Assembly (NCBI RefSeq): GCF_005047355.1
Contig: NZ_SUMC01000001.1
Coordinates: 310,001-374,000 of the forward strand
Reading direction: 5' to 3'
Length of the DNA stretch: 64,000 bases
Source: Actinacidiphila oryziradicis
Lineage (GTDB): Bacteria > Actinomycetota > Actinomycetes > Streptomycetales > Streptomycetaceae
Both the position numbers and the translations under genes were made by a program. This document shows positions 8,590-17,944 of this stretch, in pieces. Each line of letters begins with the position of its first letter. Position 1 is the first letter of the stretch. Below the pieces are notes generated by a model. That model worked only from the letters and a program-made list of their open reading frames with translations, was not told the origin of the DNA and made no database searches.

Positions 8590-9003
8590 TCAAACGGGTG
8601 AGACCTGGACCGTACGAACGATCTTTCCCCTGACACGCTCACGCAGGAACCAGGCCAGGCACGGCGCTGCCGTCCGTACGTAGTCCAGGCCCGGCGGCAT
8701 GGCGGCCGGCGCTTCCTCCGGCGCGCGGGGCGGGAACGCGCACCCGTACATCTCATCGCCCGGCCGCAAGTGCTTCGTCCGCCCCCCTACCGCCTCCACC
8801 ACCCCGCAGAGGTCCAGCCCCAACGTGAACGGCGGGTCCCAGAACCTCCGCGCGATTCCGGAGCGGATCTTCCAATCGGCCGGATTCACCCCTACCGCAC
8901 GGGCCCGCACAAGCACCTCGCCCGGCCCCGGCGCCGACCGGTCGACCTCAACGATCTCCAGAACCTCCGCGCCATCGTAGGAACGCTGCCTTACCGCACG
9001 TAT
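8590..9003 (-). pseudogene. Remnant of a zinc-type/quinone-reductase-like dehydrogenase
   Basis: The readable frame begins with an ATA codon (9003-9001) exactly where the family has its initiator Met: ATA then R-A-V-R-Q-R-S-Y-D-G. It continues through the GroES-like N-terminal domain (V-N-P-A-D-W-K-I-R-S-G, L-G-L-D-L-C-G-V-V, P-G-D-E-M-Y-G). After about residue 85 it jumps to what looks like the protein's last stretch (R-G-K-I-V-R-T-V). Full-length relatives are around 310-330 aa; here about 137 codons remain and the Rossmann NADPH domain is gone. A GTG at 8916 could start a 108-aa peptide, but it would lack a complete domain. Loss of start codon plus internal deletion argue for a dead gene. 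Confidence 0.75.
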
Positions 9004-9125
9004 TCAGCCGCTCATACGAATTACGCCCTCCGTCGGCTCACCCCCCGCCTCTGGAGCGGACCAGCCGCAGGGCCGGTACCCAATTGGCAAGCCCGCGCTC
9101 AGAGTTGGACACTAAAGTGACCGCG

Positions 9126-9701
9126 ATGAGCGACGATCTCGTGATGCTGCGTCCCGTGCTCGAGAACGACCTACCGATGCTCGAGCAGTTCCTGATGGAC
9201 CCGGAGGCCACCGGAGAGTTCCAATGGCACGGCTGGTCGGATCCAGGGCGCTGGCAGCGCAGTTGGGCGGAGAACGGCCTGCTGAGCGATGACGGCGGCC
9301 AACTGATGGTAGCGACCGGCCCTGACCGGCTCGGCTTCGTGGCCTGGCGGAAGGTCGTGACCTCGCGGAACTCATATTGCTGGAACATCGGAATCCAGCT
9401 GCTGCCGAAGGCCCGGGGCCGCGGTGTCGGCACGCAGGCTCAGCGGCTGCTGGTCCAGAACCTCTTCGCACACACGCCGGTGGTCAGAATCGAGGCCGCC
9501 ACCGAGACGGGGAACATCGCCGAGCAGCGCGCACTGGAGAAGTCCGGCTTCACCAGCGAGGGCGTACTGCGCAGCCTCACGTTCCGGGACGGACAGTGGC
9601 GGGACGTCGTGCGCTATAGCGTGCTGCGCGACGACACCGCCTCGGCCGACGCCCCTGGGCGGCTCGACTCGCCACCCGCAACGCTCAAACCCGCCGGCTG
9701 A
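9126..9701 (+). CDS. GNAT family N-acetyltransferase
   Basis: A 191-aa single-domain GNAT. It opens with V-M-L-R-P-V-L-E-N-D (first strand), has the acetyl-CoA pyrophosphate-binding loop K-A-R-G-R-G-V-G-T-Q-A-Q (R/Q-x-x-G-x-G/A), then E-T-G-N-I-A-E-Q-R-A-L-E-K-S-G-F, the usual Asn and a4 region, as in RimJ/RimL-like enzymes. Substrate could be a protein N-terminus or a small amine; nothing nearby decides. ATG 9126 is chosen over the upstream GTG 9084 because the family starts just before that strand. The upstream neighbour is the decayed dehydrogenase on the other strand. Confidence 0.88.
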   Translation: MSDDLVMLRPVLENDLPMLEQFLMDPEATGEFQWHGWSDPGRWQRSWAENGLLSDDGGQLMVATGPDRLGFVAWRKVVTSRNSYCWNIGIQLLPKARGRGVGTQAQRLLVQNLFAHTPVVRIEAATETGNIAEQRALEKSGFTSEGVLRSLTFRDGQWRDVVRYSVLRDDTASADAPGRLDSPPATLKPAG

Positions 9702-9795
9702 GGCGCTCACTCACACCGGAGCTGTCGTACGGGAGGCGCCGGCCCGGTTCGCGCCGGGCGTCGAGGAGGAGCCGGGTGGACGGCGGCCGCCGGGA

Positions 9796-9951
9796 TCAGT
9801 TGCGGCGTTCCCGGGCGGTACGCCAGAGGGCGCGAAGACGGTCGAGTTCGGCGAGCTCTTCGCGGGACCAGGAGCGGCGGCCGGCGACATAGCGCCGGAT
9901 CGCGTCGTTGGCGGCTCTGGCCGCCGGTGGATCTAAAAGGGTCGGAGACAT
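9796..9951 (-). CDS. Small helical protein with a TTA codon (51 aa)
   Basis: The frame starts M-S-P-T-L-L-D-P-P-A-A-R-A-A-N-D-A and ends R-T-A-R-E-R-R-N, all helix-forming and charged, without signal peptide. The composition is that of a real small protein rather than of a shadow frame, and I have the impression that similar short Streptomyces proteins exist. Codon 6 is TTA, so translation would depend on bldA. The ribosome binding site is weak. It lies on the same strand as cebR, downstream of it, with about 176 bases between. Function unknown. Confidence 0.55.
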   Translation of the reverse strand: MSPTLLDPPAARAANDAIRRYVAGRRSWSREELAELDRLRALWRTARERRN

Positions 9952-10127
9952 GGTTCAGATCTTACGAGGGGGGTACGACAATGAGCCCCGGATGGGGCGT
10001 CCGGGGCCCAAGGTCACACAGTGAGGCTGCTCACGCGCCGCTGCGTGATTCCGGGGAATTATTCACCGCAGAGCTGCGCGCAGGAACCCATGGCGAGGAC
10101 TATGCCGGCCTGGTCCCGGAACGCGGC

Positions 10128-11156
10128 CTACGCCGACATGCGCAGCACCAGCTCCGTAGCGAGCACAACGTGCCGACGCGCCTGCTGACGTGCGGATATC
10201 TCCTCCAGCAGGACACGGGCCATGGTGCGGCCCATCTCCTGGATGGGCTGCCGGACGCTGGTGAGCGGGGGGTCCATATGTCGGGCGATGGCGGAGTCGT
10301 CGAAGCCGATGAGCGCGACATCGTCCGGCACCCGGCGCCCGGCCTCGCGCAGGACCTGGAGCGCTCCGGAGGCCATGACGTCGGAGGCTGCGAAGACGGC
10401 GTCGATGTCGGGGCGACGCGCGAGAAGCGAGCCCATGGCGTCGCGACCGCCCTGCTCGGTGAAGTCGGAGCGGGCGACAAGGGAGTCGTCGGAGGCCAGG
10501 CCGGCGGTTTCGATCGCGCGACGGTAGCCGTCGAGGCGGCAGCGGGCGACGTACATGTCGAGATGGCCGGTGATGGTCGCGACCGCATGCCGGCCACTGC
10601 TGAGCAGATGGGCGACGGCGGACCTGGCCCCGCCCACGTTGTCGGAGTCGACGTAGGAGAGCGCCTCGCTGTCGCTGCGCCGGCCGCTGAGCACCGTTGG
10701 CATGTCGATTTCCTGGAGGAGGTCGGGGAGCGGGTCGTCCTCATGGACGGAGACGAGCAGGACGCCGTCCACCCGGTGAGCGGTGAAGTACTGGGCGAGC
10801 CGCTGCCGTTCCTTGGCGGTACGGGCGAGCGTCAGCAGCAGCTGCATATCGGTCTCGGCGAGTTCCGCGCTGACGCCGAGGATGATGTCTGAGAAGTAGG
10901 GCTCCGCGAAGAGCTTGGCCTCCGGTTCGGGGATCACCAGCGCGATCGCGTCCGTGCGGCTGCCCGCCAGAGCGCGAGCGGCACGGTTCGGCACATAGCC
11001 GAGCTCGGCTATGGCGCGCTGTACCGCCGCCTTCGCCTGATCGCTGACCTGCGGCGATCCATTGATCACGCGGGAGACCGTGCCCCGGCCGACGCCGGCC
11101 CGGGCTGCGACCTCCTCCAGCGTCGGCCTGCCGCTGTGCCGTCCGTTCACCGCCAC
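10128..11156 (-). CDS. cebR: CebR, LacI-family repressor of cello-oligosaccharide genes
   Basis: A LacI/GalR regulator. The N-terminal helix-turn-helix reads T-L-E-E-V-A-A-R-A-G-V-G-R-G-T-V-S-R-V-I-N, followed by hinge helix and periplasmic-binding-like effector domain (A-I-A-L-V-I-P, D-G-V-L-L-V-S, F-A-A-S-D-V-M-A, D-D-S-A-I-A-R-H-M-D-P-P-L-T-S-V). CebR is known to be released from TGGGAGCGCTCCCA by cellobiose or cellotriose and, in pathogenic species, gates toxin production. Two such boxes lie in this cluster. GTG 11156 is preferred as start because AGGGAGG sits 5 bases upstream; ATG 11186 would add 10 residues. Divergent from cebE. Confidence 0.93.
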   Translation of the reverse strand: MAVNGRHSGRPTLEEVAARAGVGRGTVSRVINGSPQVSDQAKAAVQRAIAELGYVPNRAARALAGSRTDAIALVIPEPEAKLFAEPYFSDIILGVSAELAETDMQLLLTLARTAKERQRLAQYFTAHRVDGVLLVSVHEDDPLPDLLQEIDMPTVLSGRRSDSEALSYVDSDNVGGARSAVAHLLSSGRHAVATITGHLDMYVARCRLDGYRRAIETAGLASDDSLVARSDFTEQGGRDAMGSLLARRPDIDAVFAASDVMASGALQVLREAGRRVPDDVALIGFDDSAIARHMDPPLTSVRQPIQEMGRTMARVLLEEISARQQARRHVVLATELVLRMSA

Positions 11157-11273
11157 TGCGGCCTCCCTAGCTGATCGCCACGTCATTTTAACGACGCGGT
11201 AACTCCGCCAATTTAAGGCGTCGCCTCCCTTGACACCCCCCGGGGGAGCCGCAACCCTTCAACACATCACGTA

Positions 11274-11287
11274 TGGGAGCGCTCCCA
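11274..11287. promoter_or_regulatory. CebR operator upstream of cebE
   Basis: TGGGAGCGCTCCCA, a perfect 14-bp palindrome identical to the described CebR box. It lies 45 bases before the cebE start and 118 bases from the cebR start, so it can serve cebEFG and possibly cebR. A TTGACA hexamer lies at 11230-11235. Confidence 0.95.
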
Positions 11288-11331
11288 CAGTAGCGAACGC
11301 ATACACATCCCGCACGTATCCGGAGGCTGGA

Positions 11332-12678
11332 ATGCAGACCACTCGTACGTCGTACCGACCACGCAGCCGTACCTCCGCCGTCGCTCTGGCGGCCGTGGCC
11401 GCACTGGGGGCAGGCCTGCTCGCCGGGTGTACGAGCAGCAGTTCCGGAACGGGCGGCTCCGCCTCGTCCGGCGGCACCGTCACTCTGAAGGTCGGGGACT
11501 TCGGCACCTTCGGCTACAACACCCAGGGCGCGGACCTGTTCGGCGACTACATGAAGCTGCATCCCAACATCAAGATCGTCGAAGACCACAACGCCGATGA
11601 GCAGGCCTACTGGAACACCACCCAGGCCCACCTCGCCGCCGGGTCGGGCGCGGACGACATCCAGGCGTTCGACGTCTCCCGGATGGGCCAGGTCACGACC
11701 ACGCTCGCCAGCCGGTTCGAGGATCTCTCCAAGGTCTCCGGCGTCTCCGAGGCCAACTGGGCTCCGGTGAAGTGGGCGCAGGGCAAGTCCAAGGACGGCA
11801 AGGTCATCGGCGTGGGCACCGACCTCGGCCCGGAGGCCGTCTGCTACAACACCAAGCTCTTCAAGGCGGCGGGGCTGCCGACCGAGCCGGCGGCCGTGGC
11901 CGCATTGTGGGCAGGCAGCTGGGACAAGTTCGTCAACACCGTGGGCAAGAAGTACCAGGCGAAAGCACCCAAGGGCACCCATTTCCTCGACAGCGGCGAG
12001 GGCCTGTTCAACAGCGTCGTGGGCAGCGGCGCTCAGCAGTACTACGACTCCAGCGGCAATGCCATATACGAAACCAACCCGGCGGTGAAGGCCGCCTGGA
12101 AGCTGGCCGGTGACGCCGTCGCGAACGGCCAGACCGAAGGCATCGCGCAATTCTCGACGCAGTGGACCTCGGGCTTCGCGAACAACACCTTCGCGACCAC
12201 CATCTGCCCGGCCTGGCAGATGGCCAACATCGTCAACAACGCGGGCCCGAAGAACAAGGGCGTGTGGAACATCGCGACAGCTCCGCAGGCATCCGACTGG
12301 GGAGGTTCGTACCTCACCGTGCCGTCGCAGGGCAAGCACATCGCCGAGGCCAAGGCCCTGGCCGCCTGGCTCACCGCCGCCAAGCAGGAGGCGAAGATCT
12401 TCGCCACGCCGACCGTCGGCAACTTCCCGTCCAACGTGCAGGCGTTCGACGACCCGACCGTCTCCGGCGCGACGAACTCCTTCCTGTCCGACGCGCCGAC
12501 CGGCAAGATCTTCTCCGAGGCGGCCAAGAGCATCCCGGCGGCGCCGATCGGCCAGTACGACGGCGTGATCCGCAATGACATGGGCAACGGTGTGCTGCTG
12601 ATGGAGCAGAAGGGCAAGAGCCCGTCTGTCGCGTGGAGCGCCACGATGAAGCAGATCAAGACCGACACCACAGAGTGA
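11332..12678 (+). CDS. cebE: CebE, cello-oligosaccharide-binding lipoprotein
   Basis: Extracellular solute-binding protein of an ABC importer, 448 aa. The N-terminus has basic residues (R-P-R-S-R), a hydrophobic core and lipobox L-L-A-G-C around residue 29, so the mature protein is lipid-anchored at the outer face of the membrane. The rest is a type-1 solute-binding fold (E-A-V-C-Y-N-T-K-L-F-K-A-A-G-L is the typical hinge segment). CebE of other streptomycetes binds cellobiose and cellotriose. ATG 11332 follows GGAGG by 5 bases. First gene of cebEFG; controlled by the CebR box just upstream. Confidence 0.93.
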   Translation: MQTTRTSYRPRSRTSAVALAAVAALGAGLLAGCTSSSSGTGGSASSGGTVTLKVGDFGTFGYNTQGADLFGDYMKLHPNIKIVEDHNADEQAYWNTTQAHLAAGSGADDIQAFDVSRMGQVTTTLASRFEDLSKVSGVSEANWAPVKWAQGKSKDGKVIGVGTDLGPEAVCYNTKLFKAAGLPTEPAAVAALWAGSWDKFVNTVGKKYQAKAPKGTHFLDSGEGLFNSVVGSGAQQYYDSSGNAIYETNPAVKAAWKLAGDAVANGQTEGIAQFSTQWTSGFANNTFATTICPAWQMANIVNNAGPKNKGVWNIATAPQASDWGGSYLTVPSQGKHIAEAKALAAWLTAAKQEAKIFATPTVGNFPSNVQAFDDPTVSGATNSFLSDAPTGKIFSEAAKSIPAAPIGQYDGVIRNDMGNGVLLMEQKGKSPSVAWSATMKQIKTDTTE

Positions 12679-12683
12679 CCGCC

Positions 12684-12719
12684 CGCCGGGGCCGTCCCGT
12701 CCACGGGACGGCCCCGGCG
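12684..12719 (+). terminator. 17-bp hairpin between cebE and cebF
   Basis: CGCCGGGGCCGTCCCGT and ACGGGACGGCCCCGGCG form a perfect stem with a 2-nt loop, 6 bases after the cebE stop. Such hairpins behind the binding-protein gene often act as partial terminators or 3' mRNA stabilisers, giving more binding protein than permease. Confidence 0.75.
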
Positions 12720-12778
12720 CCGTACGCTCCCGTCACCCTTTCGCAGCCTTCGCACGTCTTCCGGGAAGGACGCCACAC

Positions 12779-13771
12779 GTGGCCACCTCCACCACCGCCA
12801 CGGGGAACCGCACCCCCTCCCCGCCATCCTCCGCGGCGACCGCCGACCGCCGCCAGGCGCTGCGCAGGCGTCTGTACCGATGGGACGTCAAGGGGACGCC
12901 CTATCTCTTCGTCGCGCCGTTCTTCCTGCTCTTCGCCGTTTTCGGTCTCTTCCCGCTGATCTACACCGGCTGGGTCTCGCTGCACGGCGTCAGCACGCTG
13001 GACCCGAACCACATGACGTGGAACGGCACCCAGAACTACACGATGCTGTACCACGACGAGGTCTTCTGGAAGTCGCTCCGGAACACCCTGACCATCGGGC
13101 TGCTCTCATCTGTGCCGCAGTTGCTGGCCGCCATGGGCATCGCCCATCTGCTCAACTACAAACTCCGAGGACGCGGCTTCCTGCGGGTCGCGCTGCTGGC
13201 GCCGTACGCGACCTCGGTCGCCGCGGCCGCGCTGATCTTCCAGTTCATCTTCCAGTCGAACGACGCCGGGTTCGCCAACTGGGCGCTGCACATCGTCGGG
13301 TTCAAGCCCATCGACTGGCAGGCGGGCAACTGGTCGTCGCAGATCGCCGTGTCGATGATCGTGTTCTGGCGATGGACCGGCTACAACACCCTCATCTACC
13401 TGGCCGCGATGCAGGCGATCCCGGGCGAGTTGTACGAGGCCGCAGGGCTCGACGGCGCCAACCGGTGGCAGCAGTTCCGCAATGTGACGGTCCCGGCGCT
13501 GCGGCCGACGATCCTGTTCACCGCCATCATCTCGGCCATCGGTTCGCTGCAGCTCTTCGGTGAGCCGTATCTCTTCGGCGGCAGCCGGCTGGGCATCAAT
13601 GGCGGTGCCGACAACCAGTACTCGACCCTCGCCCTGTATGTGTACCGGCTTGCCTTCAACTCCGAGCACTTGGGACGGGCCGCCGCCGTCGCCTGGGTCA
13701 TCTTCTTCATCGCCGTGATCGTGGGCGCCGTCAACGCCCTGATCGTCCGACGTCTTCGCAAGTCCACGTGA
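12779..13771 (+). CDS. cebF: CebF, sugar ABC transporter permease
   Basis: Inner-membrane permease of the cello-oligosaccharide importer, 330 aa. A Ser/Thr/Pro-rich cytoplasmic N-terminus of about 35 residues precedes six predicted membrane segments, the first at [16 protein letters not shown]. The EAA loop that docks the ATPase reads [14 protein letters not shown]. No ATPase gene is present in the cluster; in Streptomyces the shared MsiK ATPase encoded elsewhere energises this transporter. GTG 12779 is used, with GGAAGGA 8 bases upstream. Stop is 17 bases before the cebG start. Confidence 0.93.
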   Translation: MATSTTATGNRTPSPPSSAATADRRQALRRRLYRWDVKGTPYLFVAPFFLLFAVFGLFPLIYTGWVSLHGVSTLDPNHMTWNGTQNYTMLYHDEVFWKSLRNTLTIGLLSSVPQLLAAMGIAHLLNYKLRGRGFLRVALLAPYATSVAAAALIFQFIFQSNDAGFANWALHIVGFKPIDWQAGNWSSQIAVSMIVFWRWTGYNTLIYLAAMQAIPGELYEAAGLDGANRWQQFRNVTVPALRPTILFTAIISAIGSLQLFGEPYLFGGSRLGINGGADNQYSTLALYVYRLAFNSEHLGRAAAVAWVIFFIAVIVGAVNALIVRRLRKST

Positions 13772-13788
13772 CGGGGAGCCGAGCCGCC

Positions 13789-14730
13789 ATGACCATCTCC
13801 ACCGCCTCCACCGCGACACCCGCCGGCGGGAGCCGGGACGATCACCCCGTGCACCGCACCCCGCTCCGAAACCTCCTCAAGCCCGGCGCGGGCCGCCAGC
13901 AGCACGGCGGGCCGATCGCCTACGCCATCCTCACCGTCATCGCCATCGCCTCGCTCTTCCCGCTGTACTTCGCGATCGTGGCCGCGTCGACGTCCCAGAC
14001 CCGGATCGCGCAGACCCCGCCGCCGCTCGTGCCGGGCGGCAACCTCTTCAGCAACCTGCGCCAGGTCTGGAACTACAACGGCCCCGGCGGCCACACCCTC
14101 GGCCTGGCCATGTTCAATTCGGTGGTCGTGGCCGGAGCCGTGACCGTGTCCACCGTTCTGTTCGCCACACTCGCCGGGTTCGCCTTCGCCAAACTCCGCT
14201 TCACCGGGCGCAATGTGCTGCTCGTCCTGGTCATCGCGACCATCGCCGTACCGCCGCAGCTGAGTGTCCTGCCGCTCTTCCAGATCATCTCGGGTCTGCA
14301 CTGGACGGATCAGCTGCAGTCCGTGATCCTGCCCGGCCTGGTCACCGCGTTCGGCGTCTTCTTCATGCGGCAGTATCTGAGCGAGGCGCTGCCCACGGAG
14401 TTGCTGGAGGCCGCACGGGTCGACGGCGCCAACTCGTGGCAGATCGTGTGGCATGTGGTCTTCCCCGTCGCCCGGCCCGCGATGGCCGTGCTGGGCATGC
14501 TTACCTTCGTCCAGGCGTGGAACGACTTCCTCTGGCCGCTCATCGCCCTGACTCCGGCCGGCAATCCAACCCTCCAGGTCGCGCTTGCCAGCATCGGCGG
14601 CGGCTACAGCATCAACGAGTCGATCATCATGGCCGGTGCCGTGATCGCCACCGTCCCGCTGCTCATCGTCTTCGCGATCTTCGGCAAGCAGATCGTCGGC
14701 GGAGTGATGCAGGGCGCGGTCAAGGGCTGA
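13789..14730 (+). CDS. cebG: CebG, sugar ABC transporter permease
   Basis: Second permease subunit, 313 aa, MalG-like. Six membrane segments are predicted, starting at [18 protein letters not shown], with the EAA loop [13 protein letters not shown]. The C-terminal [16 protein letters not shown] is typical of the family. ATG 13789 has GGGGAG about 10 bases upstream; a GTG overlapping the cebF stop (13768) is the alternative. It works as a heterodimer with CebF. A hairpin follows the stop, then bglC with its own CebR box. Confidence 0.93.
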   Translation: MTISTASTATPAGGSRDDHPVHRTPLRNLLKPGAGRQQHGGPIAYAILTVIAIASLFPLYFAIVAASTSQTRIAQTPPPLVPGGNLFSNLRQVWNYNGPGGHTLGLAMFNSVVVAGAVTVSTVLFATLAGFAFAKLRFTGRNVLLVLVIATIAVPPQLSVLPLFQIISGLHWTDQLQSVILPGLVTAFGVFFMRQYLSEALPTELLEAARVDGANSWQIVWHVVFPVARPAMAVLGMLTFVQAWNDFLWPLIALTPAGNPTLQVALASIGGGYSINESIIMAGAVIATVPLLIVFAIFGKQIVGGVMQGAVKG

Positions 14731-14737
14731 CCGACTT

Positions 14738-14768
14738 GGAGGCCGCGCAAATAGGCGGGGCGGCCTCC
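14738..14768 (+). terminator. Hairpin after cebG
   Basis: GGAGGCCGC and GCGGCCTCC pair over a 13-nt loop 7 bases after the cebG stop. It could terminate or attenuate the cebEFG transcript before bglC, consistent with bglC having its own operator. Confidence 0.6.
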
Positions 14769-14880
14769 TACCGGGACCAGTGCGCGACTTGCCCCAGCCG
14801 GCCGAACTCTGGGCACCGCTCCAGCCGTACCCCGTACTCCATTGCCGTCCAGATTTCCGTCCAACCCAGCCCACCTCTGA

Positions 14881-14894
14881 TGGGAGCGCTCCCC
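14881..14894. promoter_or_regulatory. CebR operator abutting the bglC start codon
   Basis: TGGGAGCGCTCCCC matches the CebR box in 13 of 14 positions. Its last base is immediately followed by the bglC ATG, and its GGGAG is the only usable ribosome binding site for that ATG. DNA operator and translation signal therefore share the same bases. Confidence 0.9.
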
Positions 14895-16370
14895 ATGCCC
14901 GCGTCCGACACCCGACTCTCCGCCGCCACAAGCAGCCATGAATTCCCGATGGGCTTCATGTGGGGCTCGTCCACCGCCTCGTACCAGATCGAGGGCGCGG
15001 CGGCCGAGGACGGCCGCACCCCTTCCATCTGGGACGTCTTCAGCCACACCCCCGGCAAGGTCTGGAACGGCGACAACGGCGATGTCGCCGCCGACCACTA
15101 CCACCTGTACCGGGACGACGTACGGCTCATGTCCGACCTCGGGCTCAGCGCCTACCGCTTCTCCGTCTCGTGGTCGCGGGTCCAGCCGACCGGGCGGGGC
15201 CCCGCCGTCCAGCGCGGCCTGGACTTCTACCGCTCGCTCGTCGACGAGCTCCTCGAACACGACATCGAACCCGTCGTCACCCTCTACCACTGGGACCTCC
15301 CCCAGGAACTGGAGGACGCCGGCGGCTGGCCCCAGCGCGACACCGCCGAGCGCTTCGCCGACTACGCCCGGCTCACCGCGGAGGCCCTCGGGGACCGCGT
15401 CCGGCTCTGGACCACCCTCAACGAGCCCTGGTGCAGCGCCTTCCTCGGCTACGGTTCCGGCGTGCACGCCCCCGGCCGCACCGAACCCGCCGCCGCACTC
15501 CGGGCCGCACACCACCTCAACCTCGCCCACGGCCTCGGCGCCACAGCACTGCGCTCCGTCCTTCCGGCCCGCGCGCAGCTCTCCATCACCCTCAACCCGC
15601 ACCAGGTCAGGCCGCTCACCCGGTCCCCCGAGGACCGGGACGCGGCGCGACGGATCGACGCCGTCGGCAACCGGATCTTCACCGGGCCGCTCATCAAGGG
15701 CGCTTACCCGCAGGACCTCATCACCGACACCGAACAACTCACCGACTGGTCCTTCGTACGCGACGGAGACCTCGCCGCCATCCGGCGCCATCCCCTGGAC
15801 GTGCTCGGGGTCAACTACTACACCCCCTCAGTGGTATCGGCCGCCACCAGCACCTCAGGCCCCCGCTCCGACGGCCACGGCAACAGCGAGCACTCCCCCT
15901 GGCCCGCCGCCGAATCCGTCGCCTTCCACCAGCCCCCCGGCGAGCGGACCGCCATGGGCTGGAGCGTCGACCCCACCGGCCTCTACGACCTGCTGATGAG
16001 CTTCAGCCGGCAGTTCCCCGGCCTCCCCCTCATGATCACCGAGAACGGCGCCGCCTACGACGACGCCCCCGGCCCCGACGGCCAGGTCGAGGACCCCGAG
16101 CGCATCGCCTACCTCCACGCCCACCTGGACGCCGTCCTCAAGGCCATCAACAACGGCGCCGACGTCCGCGGCTACTTCCTCTGGTCCCTCATGGACAACT
16201 TCGAGTGGGCCTACGGCTACAGCAAGCGCTTCGGCGCCGTCTACATCGACTACGACACCCTCACCCGCACCCCCAAGTCCAGCGCCCACTGGTACTCCGG
16301 CGTCGCCCGCACCGGCCGGCTCCCCGAGGCCACCGCCGCGCCGGTCTTGAGTGCGGAAAGTGAAGAGTAA
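14895..16370 (+). CDS. bglC: BglC, intracellular GH1 beta-glucosidase
   Basis: Hydrolyses imported cellobiose and cello-oligosaccharides to glucose, which also removes the CebR inducer. The 491-aa protein is a complete glycoside hydrolase family 1 TIM barrel. The N-terminal signature is [15 protein letters not shown]; acid/base Glu lies in T-L-N-E-P-W; nucleophile Glu lies in [15 protein letters not shown] is the C-terminal sugar-binding motif. There is no signal peptide, as expected for a cytoplasmic enzyme. The frame is open far upstream, but ATG 14895 right after the CebR box fits the family start. Confidence 0.95.
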   Translation: MPASDTRLSAATSSHEFPMGFMWGSSTASYQIEGAAAEDGRTPSIWDVFSHTPGKVWNGDNGDVAADHYHLYRDDVRLMSDLGLSAYRFSVSWSRVQPTGRGPAVQRGLDFYRSLVDELLEHDIEPVVTLYHWDLPQELEDAGGWPQRDTAERFADYARLTAEALGDRVRLWTTLNEPWCSAFLGYGSGVHAPGRTEPAAALRAAHHLNLAHGLGATALRSVLPARAQLSITLNPHQVRPLTRSPEDRDAARRIDAVGNRIFTGPLIKGAYPQDLITDTEQLTDWSFVRDGDLAAIRRHPLDVLGVNYYTPSVVSAATSTSGPRSDGHGNSEHSPWPAAESVAFHQPPGERTAMGWSVDPTGLYDLLMSFSRQFPGLPLMITENGAAYDDAPGPDGQVEDPERIAYLHAHLDAVLKAINNGADVRGYFLWSLMDNFEWAYGYSKRFGAVYIDYDTLTRTPKSSAHWYSGVARTGRLPEATAAPVLSAESEE

Positions 16371-16425
16371 TGTCCCGAATGACCGTTATTCTGCGTTCGA
16401 ATTAGCACTCAAATACCATCGCCAC

Positions 16426-17844
16426 TCAACCGGTGTACGCGGCGAACGCCTTGGCGAAGGCCCCGGCGGACTGGAGGATCGAACTGCACGTGGCGTCGGC
16501 GGAGGACTTGGCGCCGCCGGCGCACTGCTTGTCACGGGCGGCGGACCACATCGACAGCCAGCCAAGGCCCTTGGACTTGGCGAAGGTGACCAGCTGGGAC
16601 GCGTCATCGACGGCGAAGGTCTCGGTGCTGACGTCGTTGACGCCAATCATCGGGGTGACGGCGACGGCCTTCCAGGCGGCCGAGTCCGTGAGGCCGAAGG
16701 CGCTCTTGACCTGGGCCTGGGTGGCCGTGGCGGCGTCGATGGCGTACTGGCCCATGTCGCCGGTGAACGAGGAGCCATAGTCCATGGCCATGATGTTGAC
16801 GGCCGAGACGGCGGCGCCGTTGGCCTTGGCGTCGGCGAGGAGGTTGACGCCGTCCTGCGTGAGGCCGGTGGGCATCGCGGGGAGGGTGTAGGAGACGTCG
16901 AGCCCGGCGTGGGACTTCTGCAGCAGCGCGATGGCCTGGGCACGGCGGGTATTGGCGGCGGTGTTGGCTATCGCACCGCCCTCGACGTCGAAGTCGACCT
17001 TGGTGAGGTTGTACTTGTCGATCGCCGAGCCGTAGGCGGCGGCGAGCGCGGAGTCCGAGGAGCAGGTGGTCGCCAGCTCCGAGCCGGCGGCGCCCCCGAA
17101 GGAGACCCGGACATCGCCGCCGGCCGCGCGCAGGGCGCCGATCTGGGCTGCGACGGCGTCACTGCCGAGGTCGGTGACGCCGCCCCACTTGGGGGTGCAG
17201 CTGCCGCCGTCGACGATGAAGGCGAGGTTGTACTGCTTGACGCCGGTGGAGTTGGCGGCGGCGATGAGATCGAAGGCAGGGTAGAGGGAGGTGTCGACAT
17301 ACGGCGCGAAGCCTGCCGTCGTCGTCGAACCGGAGCCGGAGGTGGAGGTCGGCGTCGCGGTCGGGGTCGCGGTGGGCGTGGGGATGGCCGTCGGGGAACT
17401 GCTTGGCGTGGCGTCGGCCGAACACGCCACTTTGTTGATGAGGCAGTTGACCGGATCGGCAGCGGTGCCGGACGAATCGGCGACAAAGCCGACCGTGGCC
17501 GAAGCGCCTGCCGCGAGGGTCGCGTTCCAGCTCTCGGGCTTTACGGTGACGTGCTGGCCGTCGGCGGTGTAGGTGCCGTTCCACAGCGAGCTGATCGTGG
17601 TGCCGGCCGGCAGGTCGAAAGCGAGAGTCCAGCCGGAGAGGGCGGCGCCGGTGGTGTTGGTGATCGTGTACTGGCCGGTGTAGCCGGTCTTCCAGTCGCT
17701 GACCTTGGAGTAGGCGGCACCCACGGACGCGGCCTGGGCGGTGCCCACCAGGGTGATGGTCGTGCCGGCGAGGGCGGCGGCAGCGGCGAGGCCGCCGATG
17801 AGTGTGGCTCTGCGGCCGGGACGGCGGCGGTGTGAAGTCCTCAT
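16426..17844 (-). CDS. Secreted chitinase, CBM2 + GH18
   Basis: A 472-aa extracellular enzyme that should cut chitin. Order: basic start, signal peptide ending near T-A-Q-A-A; carbohydrate-binding module family 2 (about 35-135, with S-G-W-T-L-A-F and W-N-G-T-Y; Cys pair partly displaced); a Pro/Thr/Ser linker (T-P-T-A-T-P-T-A-T-P-T); then a GH18 barrel. V-S-F-G-G is the SxGG motif and V-D-F-D-V-E-G the short DxDxE-like catalytic motif with its Glu. It resembles the Streptomyces chitinases whose active-site motif departs from the long D-G-I-D-I-D-W-E form. A DasR-type half palindrome lies 100 bases upstream. Converges with bglC, 55 bases between stops. Confidence 0.88.
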   Translation of the reverse strand: MRTSHRRRPGRRATLIGGLAAAAALAGTTITLVGTAQAASVGAAYSKVSDWKTGYTGQYTITNTTGAALSGWTLAFDLPAGTTISSLWNGTYTADGQHVTVKPESWNATLAAGASATVGFVADSSGTAADPVNCLINKVACSADATPSSSPTAIPTPTATPTATPTSTSGSGSTTTAGFAPYVDTSLYPAFDLIAAANSTGVKQYNLAFIVDGGSCTPKWGGVTDLGSDAVAAQIGALRAAGGDVRVSFGGAAGSELATTCSSDSALAAAYGSAIDKYNLTKVDFDVEGGAIANTAANTRRAQAIALLQKSHAGLDVSYTLPAMPTGLTQDGVNLLADAKANGAAVSAVNIMAMDYGSSFTGDMGQYAIDAATATQAQVKSAFGLTDSAAWKAVAVTPMIGVNDVSTETFAVDDASQLVTFAKSKGLGWLSMWSAARDKQCAGGAKSSADATCSSILQSAGAFAKAFAAYTG

Positions 17845-17944
17845 GGGGCGGCACGCTAGCGACCGCGAAACGGACAAACGCCCAGTTCAGGGCAGGGATT
17901 CGGGAACTTAAGGCGCGCTTAAGCCAGCCATCGGCCCCGATTAA

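Noticed and set aside
7343..8593. 416-codon minus-strand frame opposite the acyltransferase-like gene
   Set aside because: Val/Gly/Ala-rich shadow; the plus-strand gene has sensible composition and a ribosome binding site.
8590..8916. Functional 108-aa dehydrogenase-like protein from GTG 8916
   Set aside because: It would start inside the first beta strand of the GroES domain and lack a cofactor domain, so the pseudogene reading is preferred.
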